Source: Lachnospiraceae bacterium (GTDB taxonomy: Bacteria > Bacillota > Clostridia > Lachnospirales > Lachnospiraceae). Taken from it: a stretch of 44,727 nt of DNA. The stretch is taken from contig JAJQFO010000119.1 in NCBI GenBank assembly GCA_021201095.1, positions 12,529-57,255 on the forward strand. Direction: 5' to 3'. The notes below the pieces were generated by a model that was not told where the DNA came from, did not search any database, and saw nothing but the letters and a program-made list of their open reading frames with translations. Of the stretch, positions 8,144-16,807 are shown one piece after another. Each line of letters opens with the position of its first letter. Positions within the stretch are counted from its first letter, which is position 1. The translations under genes and the position numbers were made by a program.

Positions 8144-8590
8144 CGGATAGGGGAACGCTTTTCTCCCCTATCCGCCTGCGCGGGGTATGCCATAAGGATT
8201 GCCGACGAAGTCGGAGGATTCCTTATGGCTATGGCGCGGGCAATGTCACAAGGATTGCCGACGAAGTCGGAGGGCACTGAGTGCCAGTGGCACTCGGTTA
8301 GCCCTCGCCGGGTTATGTCCACAATCTCCGATTGTGGATGCGGGCATCCCACGCTTCGCATGGGATATTCGCCGACCGAAGCGGCGCTGATCGTCCGGTG
8401 GACGATCGTTTAGCGCGGACCGAAACGAAGTGTAGAAGCGTAGACCCTTATGGCTACGAGCCGGGTGCGGCTTTAGCCGCAAAACTCCTTGCCCGGCTCT
8501 GTGATCGAGTAGGAGACGGCTTGTCGGCTCCTACTCGCCCGCGCGAGCCGGTGCGGCTTTAGCCGCAATACACCTTGCCCGCTCTGTGCA
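8144..8590 (+). repeat. Mosaic array of about ten intergenic palindromes
   Basis: Hairpins follow one another after the hydrolase stop: 8144-8174 (CGGATAGGGGA stem, 11 bp), 8191-8227 (CATAAGGA stem with inner CCGAC/GTCGG), 8279-8295, 8319-8337, 8346-8366, 8389-8407, 8458-8499 (GAGCCGGG outer stem, inner TGCGGCTTTAGCCGCA), 8507-8536 (GAGTAGGAG stem), and a second copy of the GGCTTTAGCC core at 8545-8587. A 24-bp segment is repeated exactly at 8194-8217 and 8250-8273. The first 38 bases (8144-8181) and the core at 8458-8490 recur together, in inverted orientation and without the middle part, at 22965-23034. No protein is supported here. Confidence 0.9.
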
Positions 8591-8591
8591 T

Positions 8592-8635
8592 AAAAAGGGT
8601 GCAGCCCCAGACATTCTGGCAGCTGCACCCTTTTT
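8592..8635. terminator. Bidirectional terminator between hydrolase and glnN
   Basis: A perfect 14-bp stem (AAAAAGGGTGCAGC / GCTGCACCCTTTTT) encloses an inner CCAG/CTGG stem, with a T-run on either strand. It can end transcripts from both sides. A second 10-bp palindrome (ATCCCAGGTG / CACCTGGGAT) follows at 8638-8662. Confidence 0.85.
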
Positions 8636-8713
8636 CGATCCCAGGTGCGGCACACCTGGGATTCCGTATCATTTCATTATTTACTGAATCAGGCTTTAAA
8701 GAACATGCCTGCA

Positions 8714-10825
8714 TCAGACCTCAAAGAGCAGGTCGCCGTAGGACGGCATCGGCCACATCTCTTTATCTACAATCATTTCCAGCTTGTCGACCGGCTCGCG
8801 CAGGGCGCTCATGGCGGTCATGACGCTGTCGTGATAGTATTTAGCCTGATCGGCACCTTCTGCCATCGCACCGGCAGTCGCGGTAATCTCAATCAGTTTC
8901 GCAAGAGCAGCTTTGGTCTCTACCAGCAGGGCACTGGTCTCAGAAAGGAGCTCTGCCTGTACGGAAGCGTCTGCGCCAGCGGCCTTGACCGTGTTGATCG
9001 TGTCTGCAAGACTCCTGGTATATTTGATCACGGCCGGAATGATCTGCTTGCTGGCAATGTCGATCATAGACTTGGCCTCGATATTAATCGCTTTCGAGTA
9101 GTTCTCATACTTGATCTCCACGCGGGACTCAAGCTCAGCCTTGGTAAATACACCAAATTTTTCGAACATAGCTACGGAGCTGTCAGTCACGAGGGACGGG
9201 ATTGCGTCTACCATGGACTTGATGTTCGGCAGACCTCTTCTTTCTGCTTCCTCTACCCACTCAGGCGAGTATCCATTGCCGTTGAAGACGATACGCTGGT
9301 GCTCGGTCAGCTGACGCTTGATGAGGCTGTGTACCTCAGCATCGAAGTCCGGTGCCTTCTCAAGAATGTCGCAGGCGTCGCAGAACGCTTCCGCAACGAT
9401 CGTGTTGAGGACGATGTTCGGGGAAGCGATGGAGTCGCGGGAGCCTACCATACGGAACTCAAACTTGTTGCCGGTGAAGGCAAACGGTGAGGTACGGTTA
9501 CGGTCGGTCGCGTCCTTCTCCAGATCCGGCAGAGTCTTAACACCAGTCTTAAGGATACCGCCCTTGTTGGAGTGCGTCGCTTCACCGGTGCTGACAAGCT
9601 GGGAAACTACGTCCTGCAGCTGCTCGCCAAGGAATACGGAGATGATAGCTGGCGGTGCCTCATTTGCGCCCAGTCTGTGATCATTGCCCGGGTCAGCCGC
9701 TGACTCGCGAAGCAGATCTGCGTGGGTATCTACCGCCTTCAGGATGCAGGAAAGCACCAGCAGGAACTGGATATTTTCGTGCGGAGTCTTACCAGGATCA
9801 AGAAGATTGATGCCATCGTCGGTCGTGATGGACCAGTTGTTGTGCTTACCGGAGCCGTTAACACCAGCGAACGGCTTTTCATGCAGCAGGCACTTCAGAC
9901 CATGCTGGCAGGCCACACGCTTCAAGGTCTGCATGACAATCTGGTTCTGATCGACAGCTACGTTGGCCTCAGAATAGATCGGTGCCAGCTCGTGCTGAGC
10001 CGGTGCTACCTCATTGTGCTGGGTCTTAGCCGGCACACCGAGCTTCCAGAGCTCTTTATTGACATCCTTCATGAAGGCAGCGATGCGCTGACGAATCGTA
10101 CCGAAATAGTGATCGTCGAGCTCCTGTCCCTTCGGCGGCATTGCTCCGAACAGTGTACGGCCGGTGAAGATCAGGTCTTTTCTCTGCATAAATTTCTTCT
10201 CGTCTACCAGAAAGTACTCCTGCTCCGGTCCTACAGACGGAGTCACCTTTTTCGACGTGGTATTTCCAAACAGTCTCAGCAGACGCAGGGACTGAGTATT
10301 GATCGCTTCCATGGAGCGCAGCAGCGGAGTCTTCTGGTCGAGTGCCTCGCCTGTATAGGAACAGAATGCGGTCGGGATGCACAGGATCGCGCCTGCCGCA
10401 TCATGACGTACAAATGCCGGTGATGTGCAGTCCCACGCTGTATAGCCTCTCGCCTCGAAGGTTGCTCTCAGGCCGCCTGAAGGGAAGGAGGACGCATCCG
10501 GCTCGCCCTTGATCAGCTCCTTGCCGGAAAATTCCATCAGAACAGTCCCGTCCGGATTCGGCGCGGTGATAAAGGAGTCGTGCTTCTCAGCGGTCACACC
10601 GGTCAGCGGCTGGAACCAGTGCGTATAGTGAGTCGCACCCTTCTCGATCGCCCAGTCCTTCATCGCAGCAGCGATGACATCAGCTGTCGCCAGATCCAGC
10701 TCCTTGCCTTCTTCAATGGTTTTCTGCAATGCTTTGTAGACTTTTTTCGGGAGGCGCTCCTGCATTACCTTTTCGTTGAATACGTCTTCGCCGAAAATGT
10801 CTGCCACGTTAAAATACTCGCTCAT
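8714..10825 (-). CDS. glnN: Type III glutamine synthetase (GlnN)
   Basis: The 703-residue protein makes glutamine from glutamate, ammonia and ATP in the cytoplasm. The start at 10825 ([14 protein letters not shown]) follows a GAGGAGAAGATT site; upstream in-frame codons lie in the leader. Length and motifs fit the GSIII family of Bacteroides, cyanobacteria and clostridia: [20 protein letters not shown] near the N-terminus, [11 protein letters not shown] (metal-binding glutamates), [20 protein letters not shown] and [10 protein letters not shown] (catalytic core). It has its own promoter and a hairpin with a T-run in the leader, so control by attenuation is possible. The gene stands alone between a bidirectional terminator and fba. 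Confidence 0.97.
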   Translation of the reverse strand: MSEYFNVADIFGEDVFNEKVMQERLPKKVYKALQKTIEEGKELDLATADVIAAAMKDWAIEKGATHYTHWFQPLTGVTAEKHDSFITAPNPDGTVLMEFSGKELIKGEPDASSFPSGGLRATFEARGYTAWDCTSPAFVRHDAAGAILCIPTAFCSYTGEALDQKTPLLRSMEAINTQSLRLLRLFGNTTSKKVTPSVGPEQEYFLVDEKKFMQRKDLIFTGRTLFGAMPPKGQELDDHYFGTIRQRIAAFMKDVNKELWKLGVPAKTQHNEVAPAQHELAPIYSEANVAVDQNQIVMQTLKRVACQHGLKCLLHEKPFAGVNGSGKHNNWSITTDDGINLLDPGKTPHENIQFLLVLSCILKAVDTHADLLRESAADPGNDHRLGANEAPPAIISVFLGEQLQDVVSQLVSTGEATHSNKGGILKTGVKTLPDLEKDATDRNRTSPFAFTGNKFEFRMVGSRDSIASPNIVLNTIVAEAFCDACDILEKAPDFDAEVHSLIKRQLTEHQRIVFNGNGYSPEWVEEAERRGLPNIKSMVDAIPSLVTDSSVAMFEKFGVFTKAELESRVEIKYENYSKAINIEAKSMIDIASKQIIPAVIKYTRSLADTINTVKAAGADASVQAELLSETSALLVETKAALAKLIEITATAGAMAEGADQAKYYHDSVMTAMSALREPVDKLEMIVDKEMWPMPSYGDLLFEV

Positions 10826-10878
10826 AATCTTCTCCTCTTTTTCCTGATGAAAATAAAATACGTATGGACATATAACGT

Positions 10879-10915
10879 AAAAAGGGCATTCCATCAACTT
10901 CATTATGGAACGCCC
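10879..10915 (-). promoter_or_regulatory. Terminator-like attenuator in the glnN leader
   Basis: On the minus strand GGGCGTTCCAT (10905-10915) pairs with ATGGAATGCCC (10884-10894) across a 10-nt loop and is followed by TTTTT. It begins about 9 nt after the predicted transcription start and lies about 50 nt before the start codon. Read-through would have to be regulated for glnN to be expressed from this promoter. Confidence 0.65.
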
Positions 10916-10930
10916 TCGTCACCTGTGTTT

Positions 10931-10959
10931 AAAATACTCTATTCTCCTGCAAAATGCAA
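10931..10959 (-). promoter_or_regulatory. Promoter of glnN
   Basis: On the minus strand a TTGCAT box (10954-10959) and a TATTTT box (10931-10936) lie 17 bases apart, placing the start near 10924. The remaining bases towards fba (10960-11178) show no clear element; no obvious fba terminator was found. Confidence 0.55.
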
Positions 10960-11178
10960 GTGGAAATTTCGGTAAAATCTCAAATTTCCATATTTTTTAC
11001 GAAACGCGGCGGACTATCACGCAGTTCCTTGTGAAAATTGTTCGCTTTCATCCGCAGCTGCTGTACGATTCATTCGCTCAGAGCCGCGGACATTGTAAGA
11101 ATCATTCACGAAAATCCGCACATTTCCCGCAAAGCCAACAAAAACCAGCCAGCTCCCCGCACATTATATAAAATCTGC

Positions 11179-12147
11179 TCAGGCCTTTCCTTCGCTGCCA
11201 AGTACAGTCTTAATCTTGTGAGCAACTACAGCCTTTACATTCGCACGGCCAACAGTCAGATACTGTCTCGGATCAAAGTATTCCGGATGCTCAAAGAATA
11301 CCTGACGGCAGCCGGCGGTCAGACCAAGGCGAAGGTCAGAATCAATGTTGATCTTGCATACAGCAGATCTTGCAGCCTGACGCAGCTGATCCTCCGGTAC
11401 GCCGATTGCATCCTTAAGTGCGCCGCCGTTCGCATTGATGATCTTTACATATTCCTGCGGAACGGAAGATGCGCCGTGCAGTACGATCGGGAAGCCCGGC
11501 AGTCTCTTGGATACTTCCTCAAGGATGTCGAAACGCAGAGGCGGCGGAAGAAGTACGCCTTCTTCGTTGCGTGTGCACTGCTCCGGAGTGAACTTGTAAG
11601 CGCCGTGGCTGGTGCCGATCGCGATAGCCAGAGAATCTACACCCGTACGGTCTACAAACTCTTCTACCTCTTCCGGCTGGGTGTAGGAGGAATCCTCTGC
11701 GGATACGTTTACATCATCCTCGATGCCTGCCAGCTTGCCAAGCTCTGCCTCTACAACTACACCATGCGCGTGTGCATACTCAACAACCTTCTTCGTAATC
11801 TCAATATTCTCATCAAAGGAATACTTGGAAGCGTCGATCATGACGGAGGTGAAACCGCCATCAACACAGGACTTGCAGGTCTCGAAATCCGGGCCGTGAT
11901 CCAGGTGCATAACGATCGGGATGTCCGGGCACTCAATGACAGCAGCCTCTACCAGCTTCTTTAAATAGGTCGGGTTCGCATACTTTCTTGCGCCTGCGGA
12001 TGCCTGCAGGATAACCGGGGAGTGCAGCTCAGCAGCTGCCTCGGTGATCGCCTGCACGATCTCCATATTGTTTACATTGAAAGCGCCGATCGCGTAGCCG
12101 CCTTCATAAGCCTTCTGGAACATTTCCTTGCTTGTTACTAATGCCAT
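11179..12147 (-). CDS. fba: Class II fructose-1,6-bisphosphate aldolase
   Basis: The 322-residue zinc enzyme splits fructose-1,6-bisphosphate in glycolysis and makes it in gluconeogenesis. The start at 12147 (MALVTSKEMFQKAYEGGYA) follows a GAGAGG site. Class II residues are visible: MHLDHGPDFE (catalytic Asp and zinc His), VEAELGKLAGIEDD (zinc Glu), GTSHGAYKF (zinc His), VLHGASSVP (zinc His, phosphate loop) and NIDSDLR (NxDTDxR signature). Length is normal. It is a single-gene unit with a good promoter upstream. Confidence 0.97.
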   Translation of the reverse strand: MALVTSKEMFQKAYEGGYAIGAFNVNNMEIVQAITEAAAELHSPVILQASAGARKYANPTYLKKLVEAAVIECPDIPIVMHLDHGPDFETCKSCVDGGFTSVMIDASKYSFDENIEITKKVVEYAHAHGVVVEAELGKLAGIEDDVNVSAEDSSYTQPEEVEEFVDRTGVDSLAIAIGTSHGAYKFTPEQCTRNEEGVLLPPPLRFDILEEVSKRLPGFPIVLHGASSVPQEYVKIINANGGALKDAIGVPEDQLRQAARSAVCKINIDSDLRLGLTAGCRQVFFEHPEYFDPRQYLTVGRANVKAVVAHKIKTVLGSEGKA

Positions 12148-12289
12148 GATAATCAACCTCTCTTTGTGATGTTTTATGTGTAGTCGGGCAAGAAGCAACT
12201 CCCGCCCGCCGCGCAGGCTGAGTCTGACGAAGCTGGAAAATACCTCGGGCAGCACTGCGCATAACACGGAACTTGTGTAAGTCAGTCAC

Positions 12290-12318
12290 AGTATACTACA
12301 CAATCCCGTTTGTATCAA
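12290..12318 (-). promoter_or_regulatory. Promoter of fba
   Basis: On the minus strand TTGATA (12313-12318) and TATACT (12290-12295) are separated by 17 bases, a near-consensus housekeeping promoter. The leader is about 135 nt. Confidence 0.75.
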
Positions 12319-12410
12319 TGAAATTTTTATTTTTTCCGGTCTGAAAATCCCAAATTTTACCGTTTGGAGTCGTTTGAACGGTGAGCTGCCCATTATCTGA
12401 AGTCAAAGAG

Positions 12411-12436
12411 ATTGCGGTCAGCTTATTTCAAACGGA
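12411..12436 (-). repeat. Short dispersed repeat after a stop codon, copy 1
   Basis: The 26 bases just downstream of the minus-strand gene ending at 12443 match the sequence at 16769-16794 at about 22 positions (shared blocks ATTGCGGTC and TTATTTCAAACG). Both copies lie just past a minus-strand stop codon in the same orientation. Confidence 0.55.
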
Positions 12437-12442
12437 CACCTC

Positions 12443-13387
12443 TCAGTTTTCCTGTTCGTCCTCGTCCGGATCCTCAACAATCAGCAGCAGCGTCTCTCTG
12501 TTTGACGTGTATCCTGAGGTGTCCGTTACATAATAAACGAGCTGGTAGATACCGGCAATGCTGGTGTCATAGCTTCCTTCCACCTGAATTCTGCGCCAGA
12601 GTGTGTACTTATTGTCGTAGTCGTCTGTAATCTCATCTATATAAGACAGGGAATCAAACTCATCGCCCTTCTGAATGGTCACCCGATTCGTTGTCAGGGT
12701 CAGCACCGGCGCGTAAGGAGATGAAGTCTCCACCGTTGTTGACTGCTCATCCTCCGTGTCCTCTGTTTCCTCCGACAGACCGGATTCCTCAGAGGTCCCT
12801 GCCGCATTTGCTGTCACAGCCTCACCAGACGTATCGGATAAGCCGGCTGCAGTGGTTTCCCCACTCTCCTGTTCCGTCTCTGTCTGTACTTCCTCATCTG
12901 TAATGACAGCTGCTGCACCCCCGAGCACGTCCGTACTCCCGAGCGCCTCCGCGTCTTCTTCCTCCGAATCGCTCTCCGGCTCCGTCTGAGCTTCCGTCTC
13001 GGTCTCAGTCTCAGTCTCGGTTTCCGTCTCTGATTCGGTTTCCGTCTCTGATTCGGTTTCCTCCTCAGATGCTTCATACGCGACTGTACGCGTCGCTTTG
13101 GCAATGTTATTACTGCTGTCCTTCGCAGCGTAGGTCACAGTTGCTGTCTCTGTTGTATCGTTTGTCACCACACGCTCTACCGTCAGGCTGTCAGAGACAT
13201 CCCCGTCCTCCTCGTCTGTCGCGATCACGCCCTCGAGCAGCTCCTCCTCTTCCATCCCATCCAGATAAACCAGATCGCCAGAGCAGGAAATCACAGGGGC
13301 ATTTCGGTCTCCTGAATAATTCAGGTAAAGCATCCCGCATCCGGCAAAGATGCATATCACGATAGCGACATATACAAATTTCTTCAT
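12443..13387 (-). CDS. Surface protein with Ig-like (DUF5011-type) repeats and acidic linker
   Basis: The 314-residue protein starts at 13387 (MKKFVYVAIVICIFAGCG) behind an AAAGGGGG site. An N-terminal membrane segment or signal anchor (residues 4-23) is followed by one Ig-like domain (APVISCSGDLVYL..., ending ATRTVAYEA), a linker of about 110 residues rich in Glu, Thr and Ser including a SETETETE run, and a second Ig-like domain (APVLTLTTNRVTIQKGDEFD..., ending VEDPDEDEQEN). The two domains resemble the DUF5011/HYR type found in wall-associated proteins of Firmicutes. No catalytic motif is seen; an adhesive or structural role outside the membrane is likely. It lies 22 bases after cpsB and is probably co-transcribed. 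Confidence 0.75.
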   Translation of the reverse strand: MKKFVYVAIVICIFAGCGMLYLNYSGDRNAPVISCSGDLVYLDGMEEEELLEGVIATDEEDGDVSDSLTVERVVTNDTTETATVTYAAKDSSNNIAKATRTVAYEASEEETESETETESETETETETETETEAQTEPESDSEEEDAEALGSTDVLGGAAAVITDEEVQTETEQESGETTAAGLSDTSGEAVTANAAGTSEESGLSEETEDTEDEQSTTVETSSPYAPVLTLTTNRVTIQKGDEFDSLSYIDEITDDYDNKYTLWRRIQVEGSYDTSIAGIYQLVYYVTDTSGYTSNRETLLLIVEDPDEDEQEN

Positions 13388-13409
13388 TGGTACATCCCCC
13401 TTTATCCCC

Positions 13410-14141
13410 TTATTTTGCACGTATTCCCTTTTGAATGATCTCTTCCGGGTGGTCTACCAGAAGACTTTTCGCGACAGAATAGCCATATTTTCTCTCCAGC
13501 CAGGCAAAACACTTGCCCAGATTCGGCTTGCGGTCCTTCAGGTTATGTGCATCCGACGCGACATACCAGACCAGATCTTCCTCAATCAGATCCCGGCAGT
13601 ACTGACGGGTCTGGCGTCCCATATCTCCTAAAAGACTTCCCGCATTGATCTGGATGCGCGCACCCATCCGGAAAAGCTCCTCCGCGTGTTCAAACTCATC
13701 GCTCATGCATTTATAGCGTTCCGCATGCGCGATAATTGGAAAATATCCGGCGGAGCGCAGCGCGCTTACTCGTTCTTTTATATAGGAAAACGGAGTGCTT
13801 TCCCGAAACTCCGTCAATACATACCGGCTGCCGGCCATCGTCGGCCGTCGGCCGCTTTTTAATGTTTCCACCATCTCCATGTTGGCGTGAAACTCACATC
13901 CCATATAAATCTGCAGATCTGGTGCGAGAGCAGCCGCCTCGTCGCAGGTGTCCCAAAATGCCTGATATACCCGCGCCAGCTCCGGTTCAAACATTTCCAC
14001 CCGGTAATGCGGCGTGACAATGATCGTCCGCACACCGTCCTCATATTCCTGGTACAGCAGCCTGCGCGTCTCTTCGATGGAATGAGAGCCGTCATCCACG
14101 CCCGGGAGAATATGACAATGAATATCGTAAAGTCCCAGCAT
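13410..14141 (-). CDS. cpsB: CpsB/Wzh-type tyrosine-protein phosphatase (PHP fold)
   Basis: The 243-residue protein begins MLGLYDIHCHILPGVDDGS, the hallmark metal-binding HxH-PGVDDG motif of CpsB/YwqE phosphatases. Further metal ligands appear in IIVTPHYR, MGCEFHAN, PIIAHAERY and VASDAHNL. The family removes phosphate from the tyrosine cluster of the BY-kinase CpsD and so controls capsule or exopolysaccharide chain length. No kinase or Wzz gene is in the window; only the Ig-domain protein shares its operon, so the partner must lie elsewhere. Confidence 0.92.
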   Translation of the reverse strand: MLGLYDIHCHILPGVDDGSHSIEETRRLLYQEYEDGVRTIIVTPHYRVEMFEPELARVYQAFWDTCDEAAALAPDLQIYMGCEFHANMEMVETLKSGRRPTMAGSRYVLTEFRESTPFSYIKERVSALRSAGYFPIIAHAERYKCMSDEFEHAEELFRMGARIQINAGSLLGDMGRQTRQYCRDLIEEDLVWYVASDAHNLKDRKPNLGKCFAWLERKYGYSVAKSLLVDHPEEIIQKGIRAK

Positions 14142-14200
14142 GTGATCCTCTCAAAAATCTATATTTATAATCGTTATCTATCCGTTTTTATCTAACCCAA

Positions 14201-14229
14201 AGTATACACGGACGTTCCCGGTTTTTCAA
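14201..14229 (-). promoter_or_regulatory. Promoter of the cpsB operon
   Basis: On the minus strand TTGAAA (14224-14229) and TATACT (14201-14206) are separated by 17 bases, placing the start about 55 nt before cpsB. Confidence 0.75.
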
Positions 14230-14244
14230 GAAAAACATTGCTTT

Positions 14245-14886
14245 CTATTGAATATCCTGAAAGAAAACCGGAAGACGGTTCTGAAAAATGCCGAGAATCT
14301 GCCCGGAAATCTCGCGGATCTGCGGATGTGCGCCCGCCGCATGACGCAGCTTAAGAAAATGCCTCCACTCGCGCAGATCCATAGTCATCACAATCTCGGT
14401 TTTCAAAGAATTAGGCAGAATCGACCGCGCCTCCTGCGCTGACGCGCCGGCGGAAAGCATCTCAAAGTAATACTTTTCCGCGCTCTCCATCGCCCGCGTC
14501 CAGATCTCGTATTTCTTGCGATCCGCCGGATCGTCCAGATTGTAATGAAATCCCGTCGCGAGATCAATCACCGAAATCTGGTTCTGAAATTTATCTTTGG
14601 AATAATTGCAATAACGTGTACTCTCCTGGGAATAGCTTGCAAGTCTGTGCCGCACAATCTCGTGAGTCACTCCGCGGTCGCAGGTCACCTTGACCGTCAC
14701 ATTCTCATGTTCGATCACCGACTCGTGACCACTTTTGAGAATCCCGGCGATGAATTTTTCTGCCGTTCCCTCTCCGATCCGGTCCTCGCTCTTATAGCAG
14801 ACTCTGCCGATCCGCTCGATTTTCTCCAGGATCGTCTGGTAGTCCGCCATATCGATGATCTCTACTTCTGGTTTTACAATAAGCAT
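14245..14886 (-). CDS. thyX: Flavin-dependent thymidylate synthase
   Basis: The 213-residue enzyme converts dUMP to dTMP using FAD, NADPH and methylene-tetrahydrofolate. The ThyX signature RHRLASYSQESTRY is at residues 79-92 (RHRxxSxxxxSxRY). The start at 14886 follows GGAGGGGCAAA. Length matches the family. No thyA is seen in the window. It is likely the first or a separate gene before the group read from 16333 to 15020. Confidence 0.96.
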   Translation of the reverse strand: MLIVKPEVEIIDMADYQTILEKIERIGRVCYKSEDRIGEGTAEKFIAGILKSGHESVIEHENVTVKVTCDRGVTHEIVRHRLASYSQESTRYCNYSKDKFQNQISVIDLATGFHYNLDDPADRKKYEIWTRAMESAEKYYFEMLSAGASAQEARSILPNSLKTEIVMTMDLREWRHFLKLRHAAGAHPQIREISGQILGIFQNRLPVFFQDIQ

Positions 14887-15019
14887 TTTGCCCCTCCGGC
14901 CTGATTTTATTCTGATTTTGCGTTATCTCTGGTTCTGCGTTTGCAAATGGCTCCTGTAGCTTCCTCAAAAAGCGAATTTACCTTCCTGAACAAACAACCC
15001 ACAATCGCCCGGCGGCCTT

Positions 15020-15349
15020 TCAAAGAAATGACATCTGGTCATCATCACTGCGCGCTTTGGGGACAGCTTTTTTCCCGGCTGCGGGAGTAAATATTCCCAG
15101 CGCCACAAAAATTGCCCAGATATACGGTGCGCCAAAGGCATTCAGCTTTTTCGGGCCAGTGATCTCCTGCGGTGTCTCCTGAATCCTCTCATACGCCTTC
15201 GCAATCGTGGCGCGGGTGATGGATTTTTCCCGGCGGTCTACAAACAGCTCGCCGCCCTTTATGGTGTAGTGAAACGGGAGTCCCTTCACGGTGAAAAAAG
15301 TCTCCCCCTGATGCTTCGTCAGCAGCTCCCATAATTCTTCCTGGCTCAT
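15020..15349 (-). CDS. Small conserved protein of unknown function
   Basis: The 109-residue protein starts at 15349 (MSQEELWELLTKHQ) behind GGAGGTACAAAGG. Residues 1-80 are soluble and include GELFVDRREKSITRATIAKAYERI and KKLNAFGAPYIWAIF; the conserved look of the SITRAT...KLNxFGAPYIWA stretch suggests a real family. The segment APYIWAIFVALGIFTP is hydrophobic but short. It begins 18 bases after the GH26 stop, so the two are probably co-transcribed. No function can be assigned. Confidence 0.75.
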   Translation of the reverse strand: MSQEELWELLTKHQGETFFTVKGLPFHYTIKGGELFVDRREKSITRATIAKAYERIQETPQEITGPKKLNAFGAPYIWAIFVALGIFTPAAGKKAVPKARSDDDQMSFL

Positions 15350-15367
15350 CCTTTGTACCTCCGCCGA

Positions 15368-16333
15368 TCATAATTTCTTCGGCAGATCCTCGAAGGAAAC
15401 CGCGTATTTGCTGTGGTAGTTCGCATAGAGCTGTTTTTTGTCAGTAAACTCTTCCGTCGCTCCGAAATCGTTGGACCAGGTCATATACCAACACCAGGGG
15501 ATCTGCTCGTCCATGATGGCATCCACGTCCGGCATCGGGCCGACCTCCGCCAGCGCACAGATTTTCTCCGTCGGTGTGATCTGGATCAGTTCACGGTATT
15601 CGTCAGCGAAGGAGGTATGTACATGCGCAGGCGCGTAGATATCTCTCGAAATGATATCCACCACTTCGTCTCCCGGATACCATTCGGGCACCGCCGAATT
15701 CCACACCCAGATCAGATTGTCCAGGTGCTTTACTTCCGTAAAATACTGATACATAAACCGATACAGCCCCTTCGCCGCATCAGCTCCCTTGCTGCCCCAC
15801 CAGAACCAGCCGCCGTCCGCCTCGTGGAACGGTCTCCAGAGAATCGGAATCCTTTCCTCTAAAAAGCGCTTCAGCTGAACCGCCGTCAGATCCAGGTCGC
15901 GGATCATGGCCCGATGCTCCTCGGTGCCCTCAATCAGCGCCTGACGCGGGTCAAAATCCGTATTTTCCGTATAAAAGCTCTTATCTTTTCCACCGACCGG
16001 GGAATACCAGTGCCAGGTAATCGTCACGATGCCGCCCTTTCTCCCCCAGGCAAGTGCGTTCTCGATCGTACCGTTATTTTCATAGATTTCCGTAAGACAC
16101 GCCTCATTGCAGGTGTCCCATTGAATGTTTCCGGAATAGGCAAGCATCTCAAAACCGCAGATCGCGGGCTGTTTCCCCGTCACTTTCTGAATATAGGCCA
16201 GCTCCTTCGGCTGCCGGGTCTGCGTGTGCTGTCCAAGCAGGACGCCCTTTCCGGCCACCTCATTCAGATACTCCATCAGGCGGATGGCTTCCTTCGTCGC
16301 GTTAGGATTGCATGGAGTCTTTATTCTGCTCAT
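15368..16333 (-). CDS. GH26 family glycosidase (mannanase-like)
   Basis: The 321-residue enzyme starts at 16333 (MSRIKTPCNPNATKEAIRL) behind GGAGAAAAAT. The GH26 layout is clear: GKGVLLGQHTQ near the N-terminus, acid/base Glu171 in WRPFHEADGGWFWWG, and nucleophile Glu263 in CALAEVGPMPD. GH26 enzymes usually cut beta-1,4-mannan by a retaining mechanism. No signal peptide is visible, so it should act in the cytoplasm on short oligosaccharides brought in by a transporter. Substrate specificity beyond the family is not readable. Confidence 0.9.
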   Translation of the reverse strand: MSRIKTPCNPNATKEAIRLMEYLNEVAGKGVLLGQHTQTRQPKELAYIQKVTGKQPAICGFEMLAYSGNIQWDTCNEACLTEIYENNGTIENALAWGRKGGIVTITWHWYSPVGGKDKSFYTENTDFDPRQALIEGTEEHRAMIRDLDLTAVQLKRFLEERIPILWRPFHEADGGWFWWGSKGADAAKGLYRFMYQYFTEVKHLDNLIWVWNSAVPEWYPGDEVVDIISRDIYAPAHVHTSFADEYRELIQITPTEKICALAEVGPMPDVDAIMDEQIPWCWYMTWSNDFGATEEFTDKKQLYANYHSKYAVSFEDLPKKL

Positions 16334-16474
16334 ATATTTTTCTCCTCTGGAATTTTTATTATGTAAGCTTCTTCTATGAAAGATTTTTCTGTGAAAACCG
16401 CGCTGTCAAAATCGGTATTGTCCTTAAATTATTATATAAATCAAAATATTCTATGCGAATGTATAATATATCCT

Positions 16475-16625
16475 GTACGAAATGAGGGATAAGCCTCGTA
16501 GCTGTAAAAGTGCTGGACCCTTACGAACATTAGTCTCACCAGGGGCCATGAAAAATCCGGCAGCTTCGCGGAAATAAAAAACAAACATGATCATCAGCGA
16601 GACACTTCCTTAGTATATATAGAAA
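16475..16625 (+). ncRNA. Candidate structured RNA
   Basis: Downstream of a TATAAT box the plus strand offers nested pairing: CTC and GCTG (16495-16504) with CAGCGAG (16595-16601), TGCTGGA (16511-16517) with TCCGGCA (16556-16562), and CCCT (16518-16521) with AGGG (16541-16544). The rod-like fold is reminiscent of 6S-type RNAs. No -35 box or proper terminator was found, so this is tentative. Confidence 0.28.
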
Positions 16626-16768
16626 TGCAGATTTTTTCAAGATAGTTTTGAGGAATTTGCACAAACCTTTTTAAGATCTCTTTAGAGATCTTCTGTGGAA
16701 ATACTGCCTGCTGTGAAAATGCGGTCTGCCGTGGTCTCCCCTTCGTCTGACGCGCAAAAGCCAATGCA

Positions 16769-16794
16769 ATTGCGGTCGGTTTATTTCAAACGAA
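16769..16794 (-). repeat. Short dispersed repeat after a stop codon, copy 2
   Basis: It matches 12411-12436 and lies about 14 bases past the stop of the small membrane protein gene, on the same strand relative to its gene. Confidence 0.55.
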
Positions 16795-16807
16795 TCCGCG
16801 CAGACGC

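Larger units (their letters stand above)
16334..16807. other. Intergenic region with possible structured RNA
   Basis: The 474 bases contain an AT-rich stretch with a TATAAT box on the plus strand (16462-16467), a foldable segment (16475-16625) and a perfect palindrome AAGATCTC / GAGATCTT at 16673-16692 without a downstream T-run. A short dispersed repeat lies at 16769-16794. No protein is supported. Confidence 0.6.

Noticed and set aside
8122-8562. Several short frames within the palindrome array
   Set aside because: They are formed by repeated hairpin sequence in several frames; no ribosome site or domain.
8144-8590. CRISPR array
   Set aside because: Hairpins differ from each other and are not equal-length repeats with unique spacers; no cas gene is near.
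8645-10423. Long plus-strand frames over glnN
   Set aside because: They lie opposite a fully conserved type III glutamine synthetase and have no motifs or ribosome sites.
16673-16692. Intrinsic terminator at the AAGATCTC palindrome
   Set aside because: The stem is perfect but neither strand has a T-run after it in the direction of transcription.
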